This document shows, in pieces, positions 52,456-62,242 of a DNA stretch of 64,000 nucleotides; the stretch's first letter is position 1; the number at the start of each line of letters is the position of its first letter. Source of the DNA: Bradyrhizobium sp. AZCC 1693. GTDB lineage: Bacteria; Pseudomonadota; Alphaproteobacteria; Rhizobiales; Xanthobacteraceae. The translations under genes and the position numbers were made by a program. The stretch covers positions 4,650,001-4,714,000 of the forward strand of contig NZ_JAZHSD010000001.1 in assembly GCF_036924745.1 (NCBI RefSeq), read 5' to 3'. The notes under the pieces are model-generated. The model was not told the origin of the DNA. It was given only the letters and a program-made list of their open reading frames with translations, and ran no database searches.

Positions 52456-53604
52456 ATGGCGGCGGGTTCGACGAGATTGTGGCTTCGCCGCTCAAGCGCA
52501 GGTCTGTGCCTCTCGCTCTTATTTGTGCTCGGCGGAACGCGAGCCATTCTTGCGGATCCTGAGATGGACGCGCACGTACGAGAAATCGTAACGGAGAACC
52601 TTGCTCCGGTGACGACGGCCGACCATCCAGGCGGCATTGCAGCCGCCGCTTACGTCGCCGGTCGGATACAGTTCTTCAATTTCGGGTTCGCTGATGAGGC
52701 CGAGAGGCGACCCGTCACGTCGGACACGCTGTTCAATGTCGCGTCGGTGCGAAAGTTGTTCGAGGCTACGCTGGTCGCGCTCGGCGTGCTCCGCGGCGAA
52801 TTGAGGTTGGACGACCCCGTCAACAAATACGTCACCGAATTGCACGGCGACTATATCAGTCGGGTAACCATTGGCCAGCTCGTGACCCACACATCCGGTC
52901 TCTTGCTGCCGACGGATCATCCGCCGTGGCCGAACGCCTCGTACTCCCTGGCCGAATTCATCGACATGCTGAACGCCTGGACGCCGCACGCCGGCGAAGA
53001 GCCCGGCAAGCAGCGCATCTATACTCACGCCGGCTACGTCCTGCTCCAGCTCGCACTTGAGCGTCGCTATGGAGTTCCGATCGGACAACTTGTCGAAAGC
53101 CGTATTCTGACGCCCCTTGGCATGCATTCGACGCTGATCCCGGAACGCGGGCGGGATAACCGAGCGATCATGCCGCCGGAGCTATTACAGAAAACCGTTC
53201 AGGGTTATTCCGACCAGGGCACGCCGATTGGTTCTCCCGGAAACCAGCAGGGCTATTTCGACTTTCCGGGCACCGGACAAATGTTCTCCTCCGCGCGGGA
53301 CCTCGTCACCTTGATGGCCGCGTGCATCGACGGCAACGTGGCCGATCCACAGTTGCGCGAGGCCTTGCGAATGACCCAGCGCGAGGCATTCCATTTTGAC
53401 CAGGAGTTCGGACAAGCGATGGCTTGGGAAAATGTAGATCTCGGCGAACTCGACATCGTCGACAAACCGGGCGGTCTCAATAATGCGTCGGCGTATGTGG
53501 GACTGGTGCCGGCGAGAAGGATCGGGTTGCTTCTCTTGGCGAACCGTGGCGAACTTTCTCATGAGATCGGCCGCTATCGCATCCTCCCGGCGTTGGCGCG
53601 ATAG
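52456..53604 (+). CDS. Class C beta-lactamase-like serine hydrolase
   Basis: A 382-residue exported protein from ATG 52456 (GAGG upstream); signal peptide about residues 1-33. The SxxK active site is S97-V-R-K100 in LFNVASVRKLFEA. The Tyr motif, YxN in AmpC, reads Y189-T-H191. The third motif KTG reads KPGG in VDKPGGLNNASAYVGLVPARRIGLLLLANRG. Overall layout and the LVTHTSGLLLPTDHPP block fit class C enzymes or their penicillin-recognising and esterase relatives. The Asn to His and KTG to KPG changes make true cephalosporinase activity uncertain. It follows the exporter ATPase by 191 bases. Confidence 0.78.
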   Translation: MAAGSTRLWLRRSSAGLCLSLLFVLGGTRAILADPEMDAHVREIVTENLAPVTTADHPGGIAAAAYVAGRIQFFNFGFADEAERRPVTSDTLFNVASVRKLFEATLVALGVLRGELRLDDPVNKYVTELHGDYISRVTIGQLVTHTSGLLLPTDHPPWPNASYSLAEFIDMLNAWTPHAGEEPGKQRIYTHAGYVLLQLALERRYGVPIGQLVESRILTPLGMHSTLIPERGRDNRAIMPPELLQKTVQGYSDQGTPIGSPGNQQGYFDFPGTGQMFSSARDLVTLMAACIDGNVADPQLREALRMTQREAFHFDQEFGQAMAWENVDLGELDIVDKPGGLNNASAYVGLVPARRIGLLLLANRGELSHEIGRYRILPALAR

Positions 53605-53725
53605 CAGGTTGAGATTCAGCGGAGAAGTCGATCGTGATGGCCGGCTCGGAGGTCAGCCGGCCTGCTTGCACGCTACGAGGCGTACCGGGCGCTTTTCCTT
53701 GTCTGAGCAGTTGGGCCTGAGCGGC

Positions 53726-53815
53726 TGGCGGAGAGGGAGGGATTCGAACCCCCGATAGGCTTGCACCTATGCCGCATTTCGAGTGCGGTGCATTCGACCA
53801 CTCTGCCACCTCTCC
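53726..53815 (-). tRNA. tRNA-Ser (anticodon CGA)
   Basis: A 90-base tRNA on the minus strand. The acceptor stem GGAGAGG/CCTCTCC is closed by G and an encoded CCA. The anticodon loop ACTCGAAAT lies between GC and GC arms, with a long variable arm as expected for Ser and a T-arm GGGGGTTCGAATCCC. It reads UCG codons. Confidence 0.95.
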
Positions 53816-54124
53816 AAGCGCCGTGACGGGCAGATTCGGCCCGCGGTCGGGGCGAGTTCTAGGCGAGGAAGGCTGGGCAGACAAGGCGCGGGAGCGAGAA
53901 ATTCGCGCCAGAACGGGCCGGAACGGCTGTAAGAAAAAATGGGGTGGGACCGCCAGACGCGACAAAACACTGACGGTCCCGTGCCGCTGCTTTGAAATCC
54001 TGGCCGGGAAGTGCGGCTTCGCCGGTCAGCCGGAGCGACGAAATGACGGTAGCAATGCAGAGCGAAACGGCAACGCGAACCCGCTTTTAACCTAACCAGT
54101 CAACCTTACCGGCCGCGGAAAGCG
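53816..54124. other. Intergenic, no feature recognised
   Basis: About 310 bases upstream of the tRNA and downstream of the ROK-type gene. Open frames here are short and unconvincing. It probably contains the tRNA promoter. Confidence 0.4.
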
Positions 54125-55237
54125 TCATTCCCGGCTCTTTTTCGCCTTCTTCTCGTCCTTGCCATTGTCCTTGCTGCTCTCCTTGCGCCGATTGGTGAAG
54201 CGCGCATTGCCGAGGCCGGTGCCGATGGTCAGCACGCCCCAGCGCTCGACGTCCTGCATGAAGGGAACTTCGGACAGGCCCTGCACCACGCCGTCATTGT
54301 GCATCAGCACGGCGGTGTCGTGATCGCCGATCTGCGGGATCGCCTCCACCAGGCTTGCGGGCAGGTTGAACTTGCTGCTCTCCCAATTGCCCGGCAGGTT
54401 CTGTGCGCCCTTCTCGATCGAGCCGTCCGCGTCGATCACGCCGGGACAGGCGATGCCGATGAAGGGCGCGAGCTTCAGGCCTTCGGCCTCTGTGGCAGTG
54501 ATCAGGTCCTTCAGCATCTTGACCAGCCGCTTGACCGCGCCTTCGCGCGTCGGCTCATCGTCGGCGTGCCGCCACAGCTCGGATTTCCAGACGTCGGCTT
54601 TGGAAAGGTCAGGCGCCTTCTTCCAGCGGGTCTCCACCACGCCGCAGCGGATGTTGGTGCCGCCGATATCCACTGCAAGGATGCTGTCATGGCCCTCGAA
54701 AATCCACGATGGCGCCAAATGCAGCGTGCCGATCAGGCCGGCGTCATCGGGATGAAAGCGGATCGGCACCAGGTCGACGTCAAAATCCTCAGCCTTGAGG
54801 ATGATGTCGGTGCGAGCGATGGCGATCTCCCCGACACGGCTCTGCCGGAAGCCGCCGCCGACCACGATGCGCTCGGTATCGGCCCACGCCTTGGTCTTGA
54901 GGAACCGCCGCGTCACATAGGCCAGCTCCTGGGCAAACTCTTCGATCGCGCCATGCACCAAGGCTGCGGCGCCAACATCGTCGCCGACCAGCGCCTCATC
55001 GAGCTCGCCCTTTGGAATCTCGCCGGCCGACTTTTTGCCAAGGGGATCGTCGCCGTTCTTCCTGAGCGGCTTGCGCAGGCTGTCCAGGATCTTGCGGAAA
55101 GCTCCCTTGCTGGCGCGGTCGCCGAGAAAGCCTTCGTCATCCTTCAGTTCGACGTTGAAACTGTCGACCTCGACCGACGGCAGGCGGGTGGCGCCGTGGC
55201 GGGCGATGCCCGTGGTCGTTATGATGTCTTCTGCCAT
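54125..55237 (-). CDS. ROK-type sugar kinase homologue with circularly permuted domain order
   Basis: A 370-residue protein from ATG 55237. The ROK motifs are all there but in shifted order. Residues about 85-178 read like the usual C-terminal half: a helix LVHGAIEEFAQELAYVTRRFL, ERIVVGGGFRQSRVG (the adenosine motif, 123-136) and HPDDAGLIGTLHLA. After these come the usual N-terminal half: ILAVDIGGTNIRCGVVE (phosphate motif, 186-202), GIACPGVID (261-269), NLPGNW (280-285), MHNDGVVQ with the catalytic Asp315, and GTGLG (339-343). A Lys-rich tail ends it. The Cys zinc site of standard ROK kinases is not seen. It should still form an actin-like fold and phosphorylate a sugar if active; that is inference. 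Confidence 0.8.
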   Translation of the reverse strand: MAEDIITTTGIARHGATRLPSVEVDSFNVELKDDEGFLGDRASKGAFRKILDSLRKPLRKNGDDPLGKKSAGEIPKGELDEALVGDDVGAAALVHGAIEEFAQELAYVTRRFLKTKAWADTERIVVGGGFRQSRVGEIAIARTDIILKAEDFDVDLVPIRFHPDDAGLIGTLHLAPSWIFEGHDSILAVDIGGTNIRCGVVETRWKKAPDLSKADVWKSELWRHADDEPTREGAVKRLVKMLKDLITATEAEGLKLAPFIGIACPGVIDADGSIEKGAQNLPGNWESSKFNLPASLVEAIPQIGDHDTAVLMHNDGVVQGLSEVPFMQDVERWGVLTIGTGLGNARFTNRRKESSKDNGKDEKKAKKSRE

Positions 55238-55432
55238 GTGGCCTGTGCCCCTGCCGGATTTCGCTGGCGACAACGGGCGGGGAACCCATTGGTTTCAAAA
55301 CTGGGGCGATGGCGAGGTAGCGAATGGCGGGTGGGGGCGGCGAATAAGGTACCCCATTCGCTATTCGCCACTCGCTATTCGCCATTTTCGGCCAAATTCT
55401 TCATTTTTGGCCGGTTTTTGGGTCACTTTGCC

Positions 55433-55460
55433 TTGACTCACGGCTTTCTCAGGCTATAAG
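55433..55460 (+). promoter_or_regulatory. Sigma-70-type promoter of rplU-rpmA
   Basis: TTGACT (55433-55438), a 16-base spacer, then TATAAG (55455-55460). Transcription would start near 55467, leaving a leader of about 165 bases with GC-rich hairpins before the rplU start. The rest of the 55238-55633 gap holds no gene. Confidence 0.7.
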
Positions 55461-55633
55461 TCCCCGCATCCGGCGCGGGATTTCTCGCGCCGCTTGTTTT
55501 TGCGCGAATTCCTTGGGGGCTTGCTCCCCGGCCGCGCGAAAATCGTACCCATAACGACTGACCAAAAAGCCGACCCGGGCAACCCTTTTGGGAATATGTC
55601 CGAGGCCGGGATCGAACACGAAGGAAAAAAACG

Positions 55634-56101
55634 ATGTTCGCAGTCATCAAAACCGGCGGCCGGCAATACCGCGTCGTTCCGGATGATGTGCTCGAGATAG
55701 GCAAGATCGCCGGCGATGTCGGTACGATCGTGCAGCTTGGTGAAGTTCTGGTGGTCGGCGCTGACACGCCGGTGCTGGGCACGCCGACGGTGGCAGGCGC
55801 CTCCGTGGCGGCCGAAGTGCTGGACCACAAGCGCGGCCCCAAGGTGATCGCATTCAAGAAGCGTCGCCGCAAGAATTCGCGCCGCAAGCGCGGCTATCGC
55901 GACGAGATCACGGTGCTTCGCATCACCGAGATCCTGACCGATAACGCCAAACCTTCGATCGGCCCGCGGCCGAAGAAGGAAAAGGTCGCAGCCCCCGCCG
56001 CCGAAGGCGACGACGAGGCACCGAAGGCCGCCAAGAAGAAGGCGCCCGCGAAAAAAGCTGCGGCGAAGCCCGCCGCGAAGGGCAAGAGCGACAAGAAGTG
56101 A
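55634..56101 (+). CDS. rplU: 50S ribosomal protein L21
   Basis: A 155-residue ribosomal protein beginning MFAVIKTGGRQYRVVPDDVLEIGKIAG, with VLDHKRGPKVIAFKKRRRKNSRRKRGYRDEITVLRITEI as the rRNA-binding core. The core is the usual 100 or so residues. The remaining 45 are an Ala/Lys/Pro-rich tail (KKKAPAKKAAAKPAAKGK) common in rhizobial L21. GAAGGAAAAAAACG precedes the ATG. It heads the rplU-rpmA pair. Confidence 0.97.
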   Translation: MFAVIKTGGRQYRVVPDDVLEIGKIAGDVGTIVQLGEVLVVGADTPVLGTPTVAGASVAAEVLDHKRGPKVIAFKKRRRKNSRRKRGYRDEITVLRITEILTDNAKPSIGPRPKKEKVAAPAAEGDDEAPKAAKKKAPAKKAAAKPAAKGKSDKK

Positions 56102-56191
56102 TACGCTTCAACGAAAAGTTGAAGCGCGATAAAAAGTGAAATGATTCCGTCAAGGAATTGATCTAAAACTTAGCGAAGTCGGAGACGGGCC

Positions 56192-56461
56192 ATGGCTCAC
56201 AAAAAAGCAGGCGGTTCATCGCGAAACGGACGCGATTCAGCGGGCAAGCGCCTGGGCATCAAGGCCTATGGCGGCGAGCACGTGATTCCCGGCAACATTA
56301 TCGCGCGTCAACGCGGCACCACCTGGCATCCCGGCCTTAATGTCGGCATGGGCACCGACCATACTCTCTTTGCCAAGGTCGAAGGTCATGTCGAGTTTCG
56401 TGCAAAAGCCAATGGTCGCACTTTCGTATCGGTAGTCCCGATGACGGAGGCAGCCGAATAG
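56192..56461 (+). CDS. rpmA: 50S ribosomal protein L27
   Basis: An 89-residue protein: [61 protein letters not shown]. The N-terminus reaching the peptidyl-transferase centre ([15 protein letters not shown]) is intact and needs no precursor cleavage. It follows rplU by 90 bases and is ended by a strong terminator. Confidence 0.98.
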   Translation: MAHKKAGGSSRNGRDSAGKRLGIKAYGGEHVIPGNIIARQRGTTWHPGLNVGMGTDHTLFAKVEGHVEFRAKANGRTFVSVVPMTEAAE

Positions 56462-56522
56462 ACGGTGGACACATCTTAAGTCCGCCGGGTCCTGTTGAAC
56501 CGGCGGAGTCGAAAAGGGCTCC

Positions 56523-56558
56523 AAGGGGAGGCGGGAAACCGGCCTCCCCTTTTTATTT
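56523..56558 (+). terminator. Intrinsic terminator of rplU-rpmA
   Basis: AAGGGGAGGC pairs with GCCTCCCCTT around GGGAAACCG, followed by TTTTTATTTT. A textbook stem plus T-run 62 bases after the rpmA stop. Confidence 0.92.
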
Positions 56559-56586
56559 TGCGCATTTTCGCAATCAGGAGCCCGAC

Positions 56587-57183
56587 ATGTTGCAGGACAT
56601 CCCGATTCCAACGCCTGCGCTACGCGAACCGAGTAGCTGCGTCCTCGAGACCGAACGGCTGACGTTGCGCCGGCCGACGCTCGCGGACGTAAAAGCGATT
56701 GCGCATCTCGCCAACGATCGCCGCATTGCGGAAAACACCCGCCGCCTGCCGCATCCCTATTCGCAGGACCACGCGGTCGAATTCGTGCGCGCGACGTCCA
56801 CCAATAGCAGCGAGACGGTGTTCCTGATCGAACAGAACTATTCGCCCGTCGGCATGGTCGGCGTCGACCGCAGCGAGCCGGACGCGCCGGAACTCGGCTA
56901 CTGGCTCGGCGTCGCGCATTGGGGCCAGGGCTTTGGCACCGAAGCCGCGCGCGCGGTGATCGATTTCTTCTTCGAGGAGTTCGATGCCGAGCACCTGATT
57001 TCAGGCGCCCGCGTCGCCAATCCGGCGTCGCGCAACATTTTGGAGAAATGCGGCTTCCAGTGGAGCGGCGTCGAGCTGCACCGCTTCGAGGCGCTGGGAT
57101 CCTCGACCCCGGTCGACCGCTTCCGCCTGACGCGCGGCGTCTGGTCGTCGCTGAAGAACTGGGGGAGCTCGACGAGGAGATAG
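56587..57183 (+). CDS. GNAT N-acetyltransferase, RimJ/RimL type
   Basis: A 198-residue acetyltransferase. LETERLTLRRPTLADVKAIAHLANDRRIAENTRRLPHPY is the RimJ-like opening. ELGYWLGVAHWGQGFGTEAARAVIDFFFEEF carries the acetyl-CoA loop (Q/RxxGxG/A). RVANPASRNILEKCGFQWSGVELH closes the domain. Acetyl transfer from acetyl-CoA to a protein N-terminus or a small amine is expected; the target is unknown. CAGGAG precedes the ATG by eight bases. It is immediately after the rpmA terminator, a position where many Bradyrhizobium genomes keep a GNAT gene. Confidence 0.9.
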   Translation: MLQDIPIPTPALREPSSCVLETERLTLRRPTLADVKAIAHLANDRRIAENTRRLPHPYSQDHAVEFVRATSTNSSETVFLIEQNYSPVGMVGVDRSEPDAPELGYWLGVAHWGQGFGTEAARAVIDFFFEEFDAEHLISGARVANPASRNILEKCGFQWSGVELHRFEALGSSTPVDRFRLTRGVWSSLKNWGSSTRR

Positions 57184-57221
57184 CGGTAGTCCTCACCGTC
57201 GCATCTCAGCGCTCTCTTTTC

Positions 57222-57352
57222 CCCTCTCCCCTTGTGGGAGAGGGTGGATCGAATGAGCGCAGCTCATTCGAGACGGGTGAGGGGTCTGTCTCCGCGGAGA
57301 GAGACCCCTCATCCGCCTTCCCTTCGGGAAGGCACCTTCTCCCACAAGGGGA
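57222..57352. repeat. Palindromic intergenic repeat
   Basis: CCCCTCTCCCCTTGTGGGAGAGGGTGG at one end and CACCTTCTCCCACAAGGGGAGAAGG at the other are inverted copies. Inner hairpins include GAATGAGCGCAGCTCATTC. It is related in layout to the 3652/9843/18054 family and lies between convergent genes. Confidence 0.7.
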
Positions 57353-57388
57353 GAAGGAAGAAAGCGCGCCGCTTCTATGCTTCCTCGC

Positions 57389-58303
57389 TCACGCCGGTGG
57401 ATTGACCACCGCTTCCTCGTGGCCCAGCTGCTGCTCGCGCAGGAAGATATAGAAGCCGGCGCCGATGATGATGGCCGCGCCGATCAAAGTCGAAATCGAC
57501 GGCACGTCGCCCCACACGACAAAGCCGAAGATCACCGCCCATACGATCATCGAGTATTGATAGGGTACCACGACGCTCGCCGGCGCCAGTTTCAGCGAAC
57601 GGTTGATGCATAGCAGCGCGACGACCGACGTAACTCCCGCCACCGCAAACAGGCCGAGACTGCCTGATGTCGGCGTCACCCAGCCGATTGGTGACATCAG
57701 CGCGCCGAGCAGGAAGGTGCCGCCGAACTGCGAGGTCGTCAGCACGATATCCGGCGTCGCCCGCAGCGAACGCGTGATCAGCATCAGCAACGCAAACGAC
57801 AGGCTGCCGCCGAGCGCGATCAATGCCGGCCAGCTCACGGTCTGCGTCGACGGGCGCAGCGCGATCAGGACGCCACAGAACCCGATCAGGATCGCGGTCC
57901 AGCGCCGCCAGCCGACGCGTTCGCCAAGCACGATGCCCGACAGCGCGGTGACGAAGATCGGCGAGGCCAGATAATAGGTGATGACGTCGGCGAGCGGCAG
58001 ATAGACGGTGGCAAGGAAGAAGGCCGCGACTTCGAGCGTCGAAAGCGTCACGCGCAATAGCTGCAGCCACGGCCGCTCGATGCGGGAAAATTCGGCGCGC
58101 TGCTTCCAGATCACCGGCAACAGCACCAGCAGCGCGGCGCAGGCGCGCAGCCACAGCAACTGCCCGACCGAATAGGTCGCGACCATGTATTTCCCGAGCG
58201 CATCGCCGAACGAGAACATGAAGATCGACGACAGCATCAAGCCGATGCCGGCCAGCCGCGCGGAACGCTCGTCATAGGTGGAGATCTTGGCGAACAGGCT
58301 CAT
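57389..58303 (-). CDS. EamA/DMT-family transporter
   Basis: A 304-residue inner-membrane protein from ATG 58303; an in-frame ATG at 58339 would add 12 residues. About ten transmembrane helices fall in two EamA repeats (GIGLMLSSIFMFSFGDALGKYMVATYSVGQLLWLRACAALLVLLPVIW, then PALIALGGSLSFALLMLITRSLRATPDIVLTTSQFGGTFLLGAL). Both ends show the family features TSVVALLCINRSLKLAPASVVVPYQYSMIVWAVIFGFVVWGDVPSISTLIGAAIIIGAG. It exports or exchanges small metabolites; no substrate can be read from sequence. Confidence 0.88.
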   Translation of the reverse strand: MSLFAKISTYDERSARLAGIGLMLSSIFMFSFGDALGKYMVATYSVGQLLWLRACAALLVLLPVIWKQRAEFSRIERPWLQLLRVTLSTLEVAAFFLATVYLPLADVITYYLASPIFVTALSGIVLGERVGWRRWTAILIGFCGVLIALRPSTQTVSWPALIALGGSLSFALLMLITRSLRATPDIVLTTSQFGGTFLLGALMSPIGWVTPTSGSLGLFAVAGVTSVVALLCINRSLKLAPASVVVPYQYSMIVWAVIFGFVVWGDVPSISTLIGAAIIIGAGFYIFLREQQLGHEEAVVNPPA

Positions 58304-58339
58304 TGATGAATTCGGCGCTTCCCCGTCATGGCCGGACAT

Positions 58340-58592
58340 AGCCGTCGAAGGACGGCGTCGCTACCGCTCGCGCTCCGGCCACCCACGTCTTCTTGTTGCT
58401 TCGGTGCTTTAAAGACGTAGACGCCCGGGATGTCCATAGCGACACACCGCAGGGCCCGGACACAAAATCGCGAAAACAACCCCATGCAAAGTAGAACGGG
58501 GCCCGGTTCGCAGCACGCGTACCAATTGTCGCAGCTTGACGGCTGCGCTACCGGTACATTCATCCATCTCTCGCAAGCGCAGGAAACCCGAT
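58340..58592. repeat. Dispersed-repeat-like intergenic DNA upstream of the MaoC gene
   Basis: About 250 bases without a gene. The segment with GGCCGGACATAGCCGTCGAAGG, GACGTAGACGCCCGGGATGTCC and CAAAATCGCGAAAACAACCCC matches my recollection of a common Bradyrhizobium extragenic repeat. This is recall, not a comparison done here. Confidence 0.4.
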
Positions 58593-59075
58593 ATGACCGA
58601 CTTCGATCCTGCCCAGCATCGCATGGTGAGCGAACAGCGCTGGTTCGAGGATTTCGTGCTCGGCGAACGTTTCGTGATCCCGAGCCGGACCCAGACTTCG
58701 GCGGTGTTCGCCGCGTTCCAGACGGCGAGCGGCGACACCCATCCGATCCACTACGACGTCGAATATTGCCGCGCGCGCGGCATGCCGGACCTGCTCGCGC
58801 ATGGTTTTCAGACGCTTGTCCATACCGCGCCGGGCGCCGGCCTGTTTCCGTATATCGTCGAGGAATCGCTGGTTGGATTTCTTGAGCAATCGAGCCGGTT
58901 CCTGAAGCCGGTCTATGCCGGCGACACCATCTATCCCGCGCTCGAAGTGACCGAACTCATCCCCGGCCGCTCGACCGGCGTGGTGACGCTGCGCTCGACC
59001 GTGTTCAACCAGCGCAAGGAGCTGGTGCTGGAAGGGATGCAGAAGTTTCTCATTCGAAGGCGGCCTGCCTCGTAA
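58593..59075 (+). CDS. MaoC-like hot-dog dehydratase/hydratase
   Basis: A 160-residue single hot-dog domain from ATG 58593. QTSAVFAAFQTASGDTHPIHYDVEYCRARGMPDLLAHGFQTLVHTAPG carries the MaoC/R-hydratase motif, with catalytic Asp and His in ASGDTHPIHYD. SRFLKPVYAGDTIYPALEVTELIPGRSTGVV is the second strand block. It would hydrate an enoyl-CoA or a related thioester. It lies between the DMT gene and obgE without operon partners, so the pathway is not clear. Confidence 0.88.
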   Translation: MTDFDPAQHRMVSEQRWFEDFVLGERFVIPSRTQTSAVFAAFQTASGDTHPIHYDVEYCRARGMPDLLAHGFQTLVHTAPGAGLFPYIVEESLVGFLEQSSRFLKPVYAGDTIYPALEVTELIPGRSTGVVTLRSTVFNQRKELVLEGMQKFLIRRRPAS

Positions 59076-59181
59076 GAGGGCCTTCGCTTCCGGTTCGACG
59101 CCGCAAAAACGGCCCGAAAATTAAGGCTTTTCGCCAATGTTGCGGGCCTTGAGGGTTGCCGCACGGGCCCCCCTGCCCTAA

Positions 59182-60246
<1,065 letters not shown>

Positions 60247-60338
60247 TGCAAACTTGAGCCTCCGCCGGCCGCGCCACTTCCAAATCGGGGAGCTGGCGCG
60301 TATTGCTTCCCGACCATCCGCCTCATTCGACCGCACCC

Positions 60339-61481
60339 ATGAAACGCCCCGCGCTCAAAAATTTCCGCCGCATCGTCGTCAAGGTCGGCTCCTCGCTGCT
60401 GATCGACTCCCATGCGGGCGAGGTTCGCGCGGCGTGGCTGTCGGCGCTGGCGGCCGATATCGCCAAGCTGCACGGCGAAGGCCGCGACGTGCTGGTGGTC
60501 TCATCGGGCTCGATTGCGCTCGGCCGCAGCCGTTTAAAATTGCCGCGCGGCCCGTTGAGGCTCGAGGAAAGCCAGGGTGCCGCAGCGGTGGGACAAATCG
60601 CGCTGGCGCGGATCTGGTCGGAAGTGCTCGGGGCTCACGGTATCGGCGCCGGACAGATTTTGGTGACGCTGCAGGACACCGAGGAGCGCCGCCGCTATCT
60701 CAACGCCCGCTCGACCATCGCAAAACTGCTGGAATGGCGCGCGGTGCCCGTGATCAACGAGAACGACACGGTTGCGACCAACGAAATCCGCTATGGCGAC
60801 AATGATCGCCTCGCCGCGCGCGTCGCCACCATGGCGAGCGCCGATTTGCTGATCCTGCTGTCCGATATCGACGGCCTCTATGACGCGCCGCCCGGCGCCA
60901 ATCCCAACGCCAAACTGATTCCGATCGTCGAATCCGTCACCTCGGAAATCGAAGGCATGGCGGGCGCGGCCGAATCCGAATTGTCGCGCGGCGGCATGTT
61001 CACCAAGATCGAGGCGGCGAAGATCGCGACCACATCAGGCACGCACATGCTGATCGCGTCGGGCAAGATCGAGCATCCGCTGCAGGCGATTGCGGACGGC
61101 GGTCGCTGCACCTGGTTCCTGACGCCGGCCAATCCCGTCGCCGCGCGAAAACGCTGGATCGCGGGCTCGCTGGAGCCGAAGGGCACACTGACCATCGATG
61201 CCGGCGCGGTCGCGGCCTTGCGCGCAGGCAAAAGCCTGCTGCCGGCCGGCGTGATCCGGATCGAGGGCCAGTTCGCCCGCGGCGATGCGGTCGTGGTGCG
61301 CGGCCCCGACACCCACGAGATCGGCCGCGGCCTCGTCGCCTACGACGCCGAGGATGCCGAAAAGATCAAAGGCCGCTCCTCGCCGGACGTGATGGCAATC
61401 CTCGGCGTCAGCGGCCGGGCGGAGATGATCCACCGCGATGATCTGGTGGTGGGCGGGCCTAGATCGACCGATCCCGCCTAG
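60339..61481 (+). CDS. proB: Glutamate 5-kinase (with PUA domain)
   Basis: A 380-residue enzyme from ATG 60339; an in-frame upstream ATG at 60303 has no better signals. The amino-acid kinase domain has [55 protein letters not shown] and [13 protein letters not shown]. The PUA domain occupies about residues 280-370 ([39 protein letters not shown]). It phosphorylates glutamate in the first step of proline synthesis. Its partner proA lies 760 bases downstream, separated by a toxin-antitoxin pair on the opposite strand. Confidence 0.97.
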   Translation: MKRPALKNFRRIVVKVGSSLLIDSHAGEVRAAWLSALAADIAKLHGEGRDVLVVSSGSIALGRSRLKLPRGPLRLEESQGAAAVGQIALARIWSEVLGAHGIGAGQILVTLQDTEERRRYLNARSTIAKLLEWRAVPVINENDTVATNEIRYGDNDRLAARVATMASADLLILLSDIDGLYDAPPGANPNAKLIPIVESVTSEIEGMAGAAESELSRGGMFTKIEAAKIATTSGTHMLIASGKIEHPLQAIADGGRCTWFLTPANPVAARKRWIAGSLEPKGTLTIDAGAVAALRAGKSLLPAGVIRIEGQFARGDAVVVRGPDTHEIGRGLVAYDAEDAEKIKGRSSPDVMAILGVSGRAEMIHRDDLVVGGPRSTDPA

Positions 61482-61483
61482 CT

Positions 61484-61779
61484 TCATGCCATATCGTCAG
61501 CGCCGATGTCCTGCCGGCTGTTCATCACGCGAACGACTTCGATGCCGTCGGAGACAGGGCTGTAGAAGATAACGTAGTTTCCGACTGGGAAACTGCGCAA
61601 ATTCCTTCGCAGTTCGGACGTTCGCGCCCTGCCAACGGATTCTCGATGAGCATCTGAAAAACGTTGCCAATGCGATTGATCAGCCGCTCCGCGGCCTGAA
61701 TGTCGTCAACGGCGACAAAATCCCAGATCGAATCGAGATCGAGGTCGGCCTGCGGAAGTTTGCGAAATTTATTCGGCAC
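61484..61779 (-). pseudogene. parE: ParE/RelE-superfamily toxin, frameshifted
   Basis: The start at 61779 gives MPNKFRKLPQADLDLDSIWDFVAVDDIQAAERLINRIGNVFQMLIENPLAGRERP, a typical ParE N-terminus. Past RERP (about base 61615) the frame as given continues as unrelated sequence. One frame over reads ELRRNLRSFPVGNYVIFYSPVSDGIEVVRVMNSRQDI to a stop at 61484-61486, which is the normal C-terminal half of ParE. The change equals loss of one G in a CCGGAA run. The intact toxin would be 98 residues and would poison DNA gyrase if like characterised ParE. It overlaps the parD gene by 11 bases. It may be truly inactive, or the base may have been lost in sequencing. Confidence 0.8.
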
Positions 61780-62047
61780 GTTTGCGCGCGGCCAGTCTTT
61801 GCCGTCCCCGCGTCTTTATGCCTTCGATCCATTCGGAGAGATCAACTTCCTCCATCGGCCCGCTGTCGAAGCCCTTCTGAATCTCGGCGCGCAACGCCTC
61901 AAGCTTTGCCTTGCGTCGCTCCTCCCGCTCTTCAACCAGCCGCAAGCCCTCGCGCATGACCTCACTGGCCGTCGAGTAGCGGCCGCTCTCGAGCAGGCCT
62001 TCGATCATTTCCTCGAAGTGTTTGCCGATGCTGTAGCTGGTGGCCAT
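61769..62047 (-). CDS. parD: ParD-family antitoxin
   Basis: A 92-residue antitoxin. The N-terminal ribbon-helix-helix reads MATSYSIGKHFEEMIEGLLESGRYSTASEVMREGLRLVEE, the usual ParD DNA-binding and dimer domain, followed by a charged helix (REERRKAKLEALRAEIQKGFDSG) that wraps the toxin. It precedes parE with an 11-base overlap, the standard order. It would neutralise ParE and repress its own promoter. Upstream, AAATAATATTTAATGATATT near 62070 is a likely AT-rich promoter/operator. Confidence 0.92.
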   Translation of the reverse strand: MATSYSIGKHFEEMIEGLLESGRYSTASEVMREGLRLVEEREERRKAKLEALRAEIQKGFDSGPMEEVDLSEWIEGIKTRGRQRLAARKRAE

Positions 62048-62242
62048 AGGTCGCTCCCGGATATCATAAAATAATATTTAATGATATTCGCTACAACCCG
62101 CAAGCCGAGGCTACCAATTATCATTCGACGACTGGGTCATTGACTTAGTCCGAAGCGCCAACCAGCCATGTCGGTTCCGGACCTCGCAAAAGCAGGATTT
62201 CCGTGCTAGGACATGGCCTTACTCTAGACCCCGAGACCTCCG

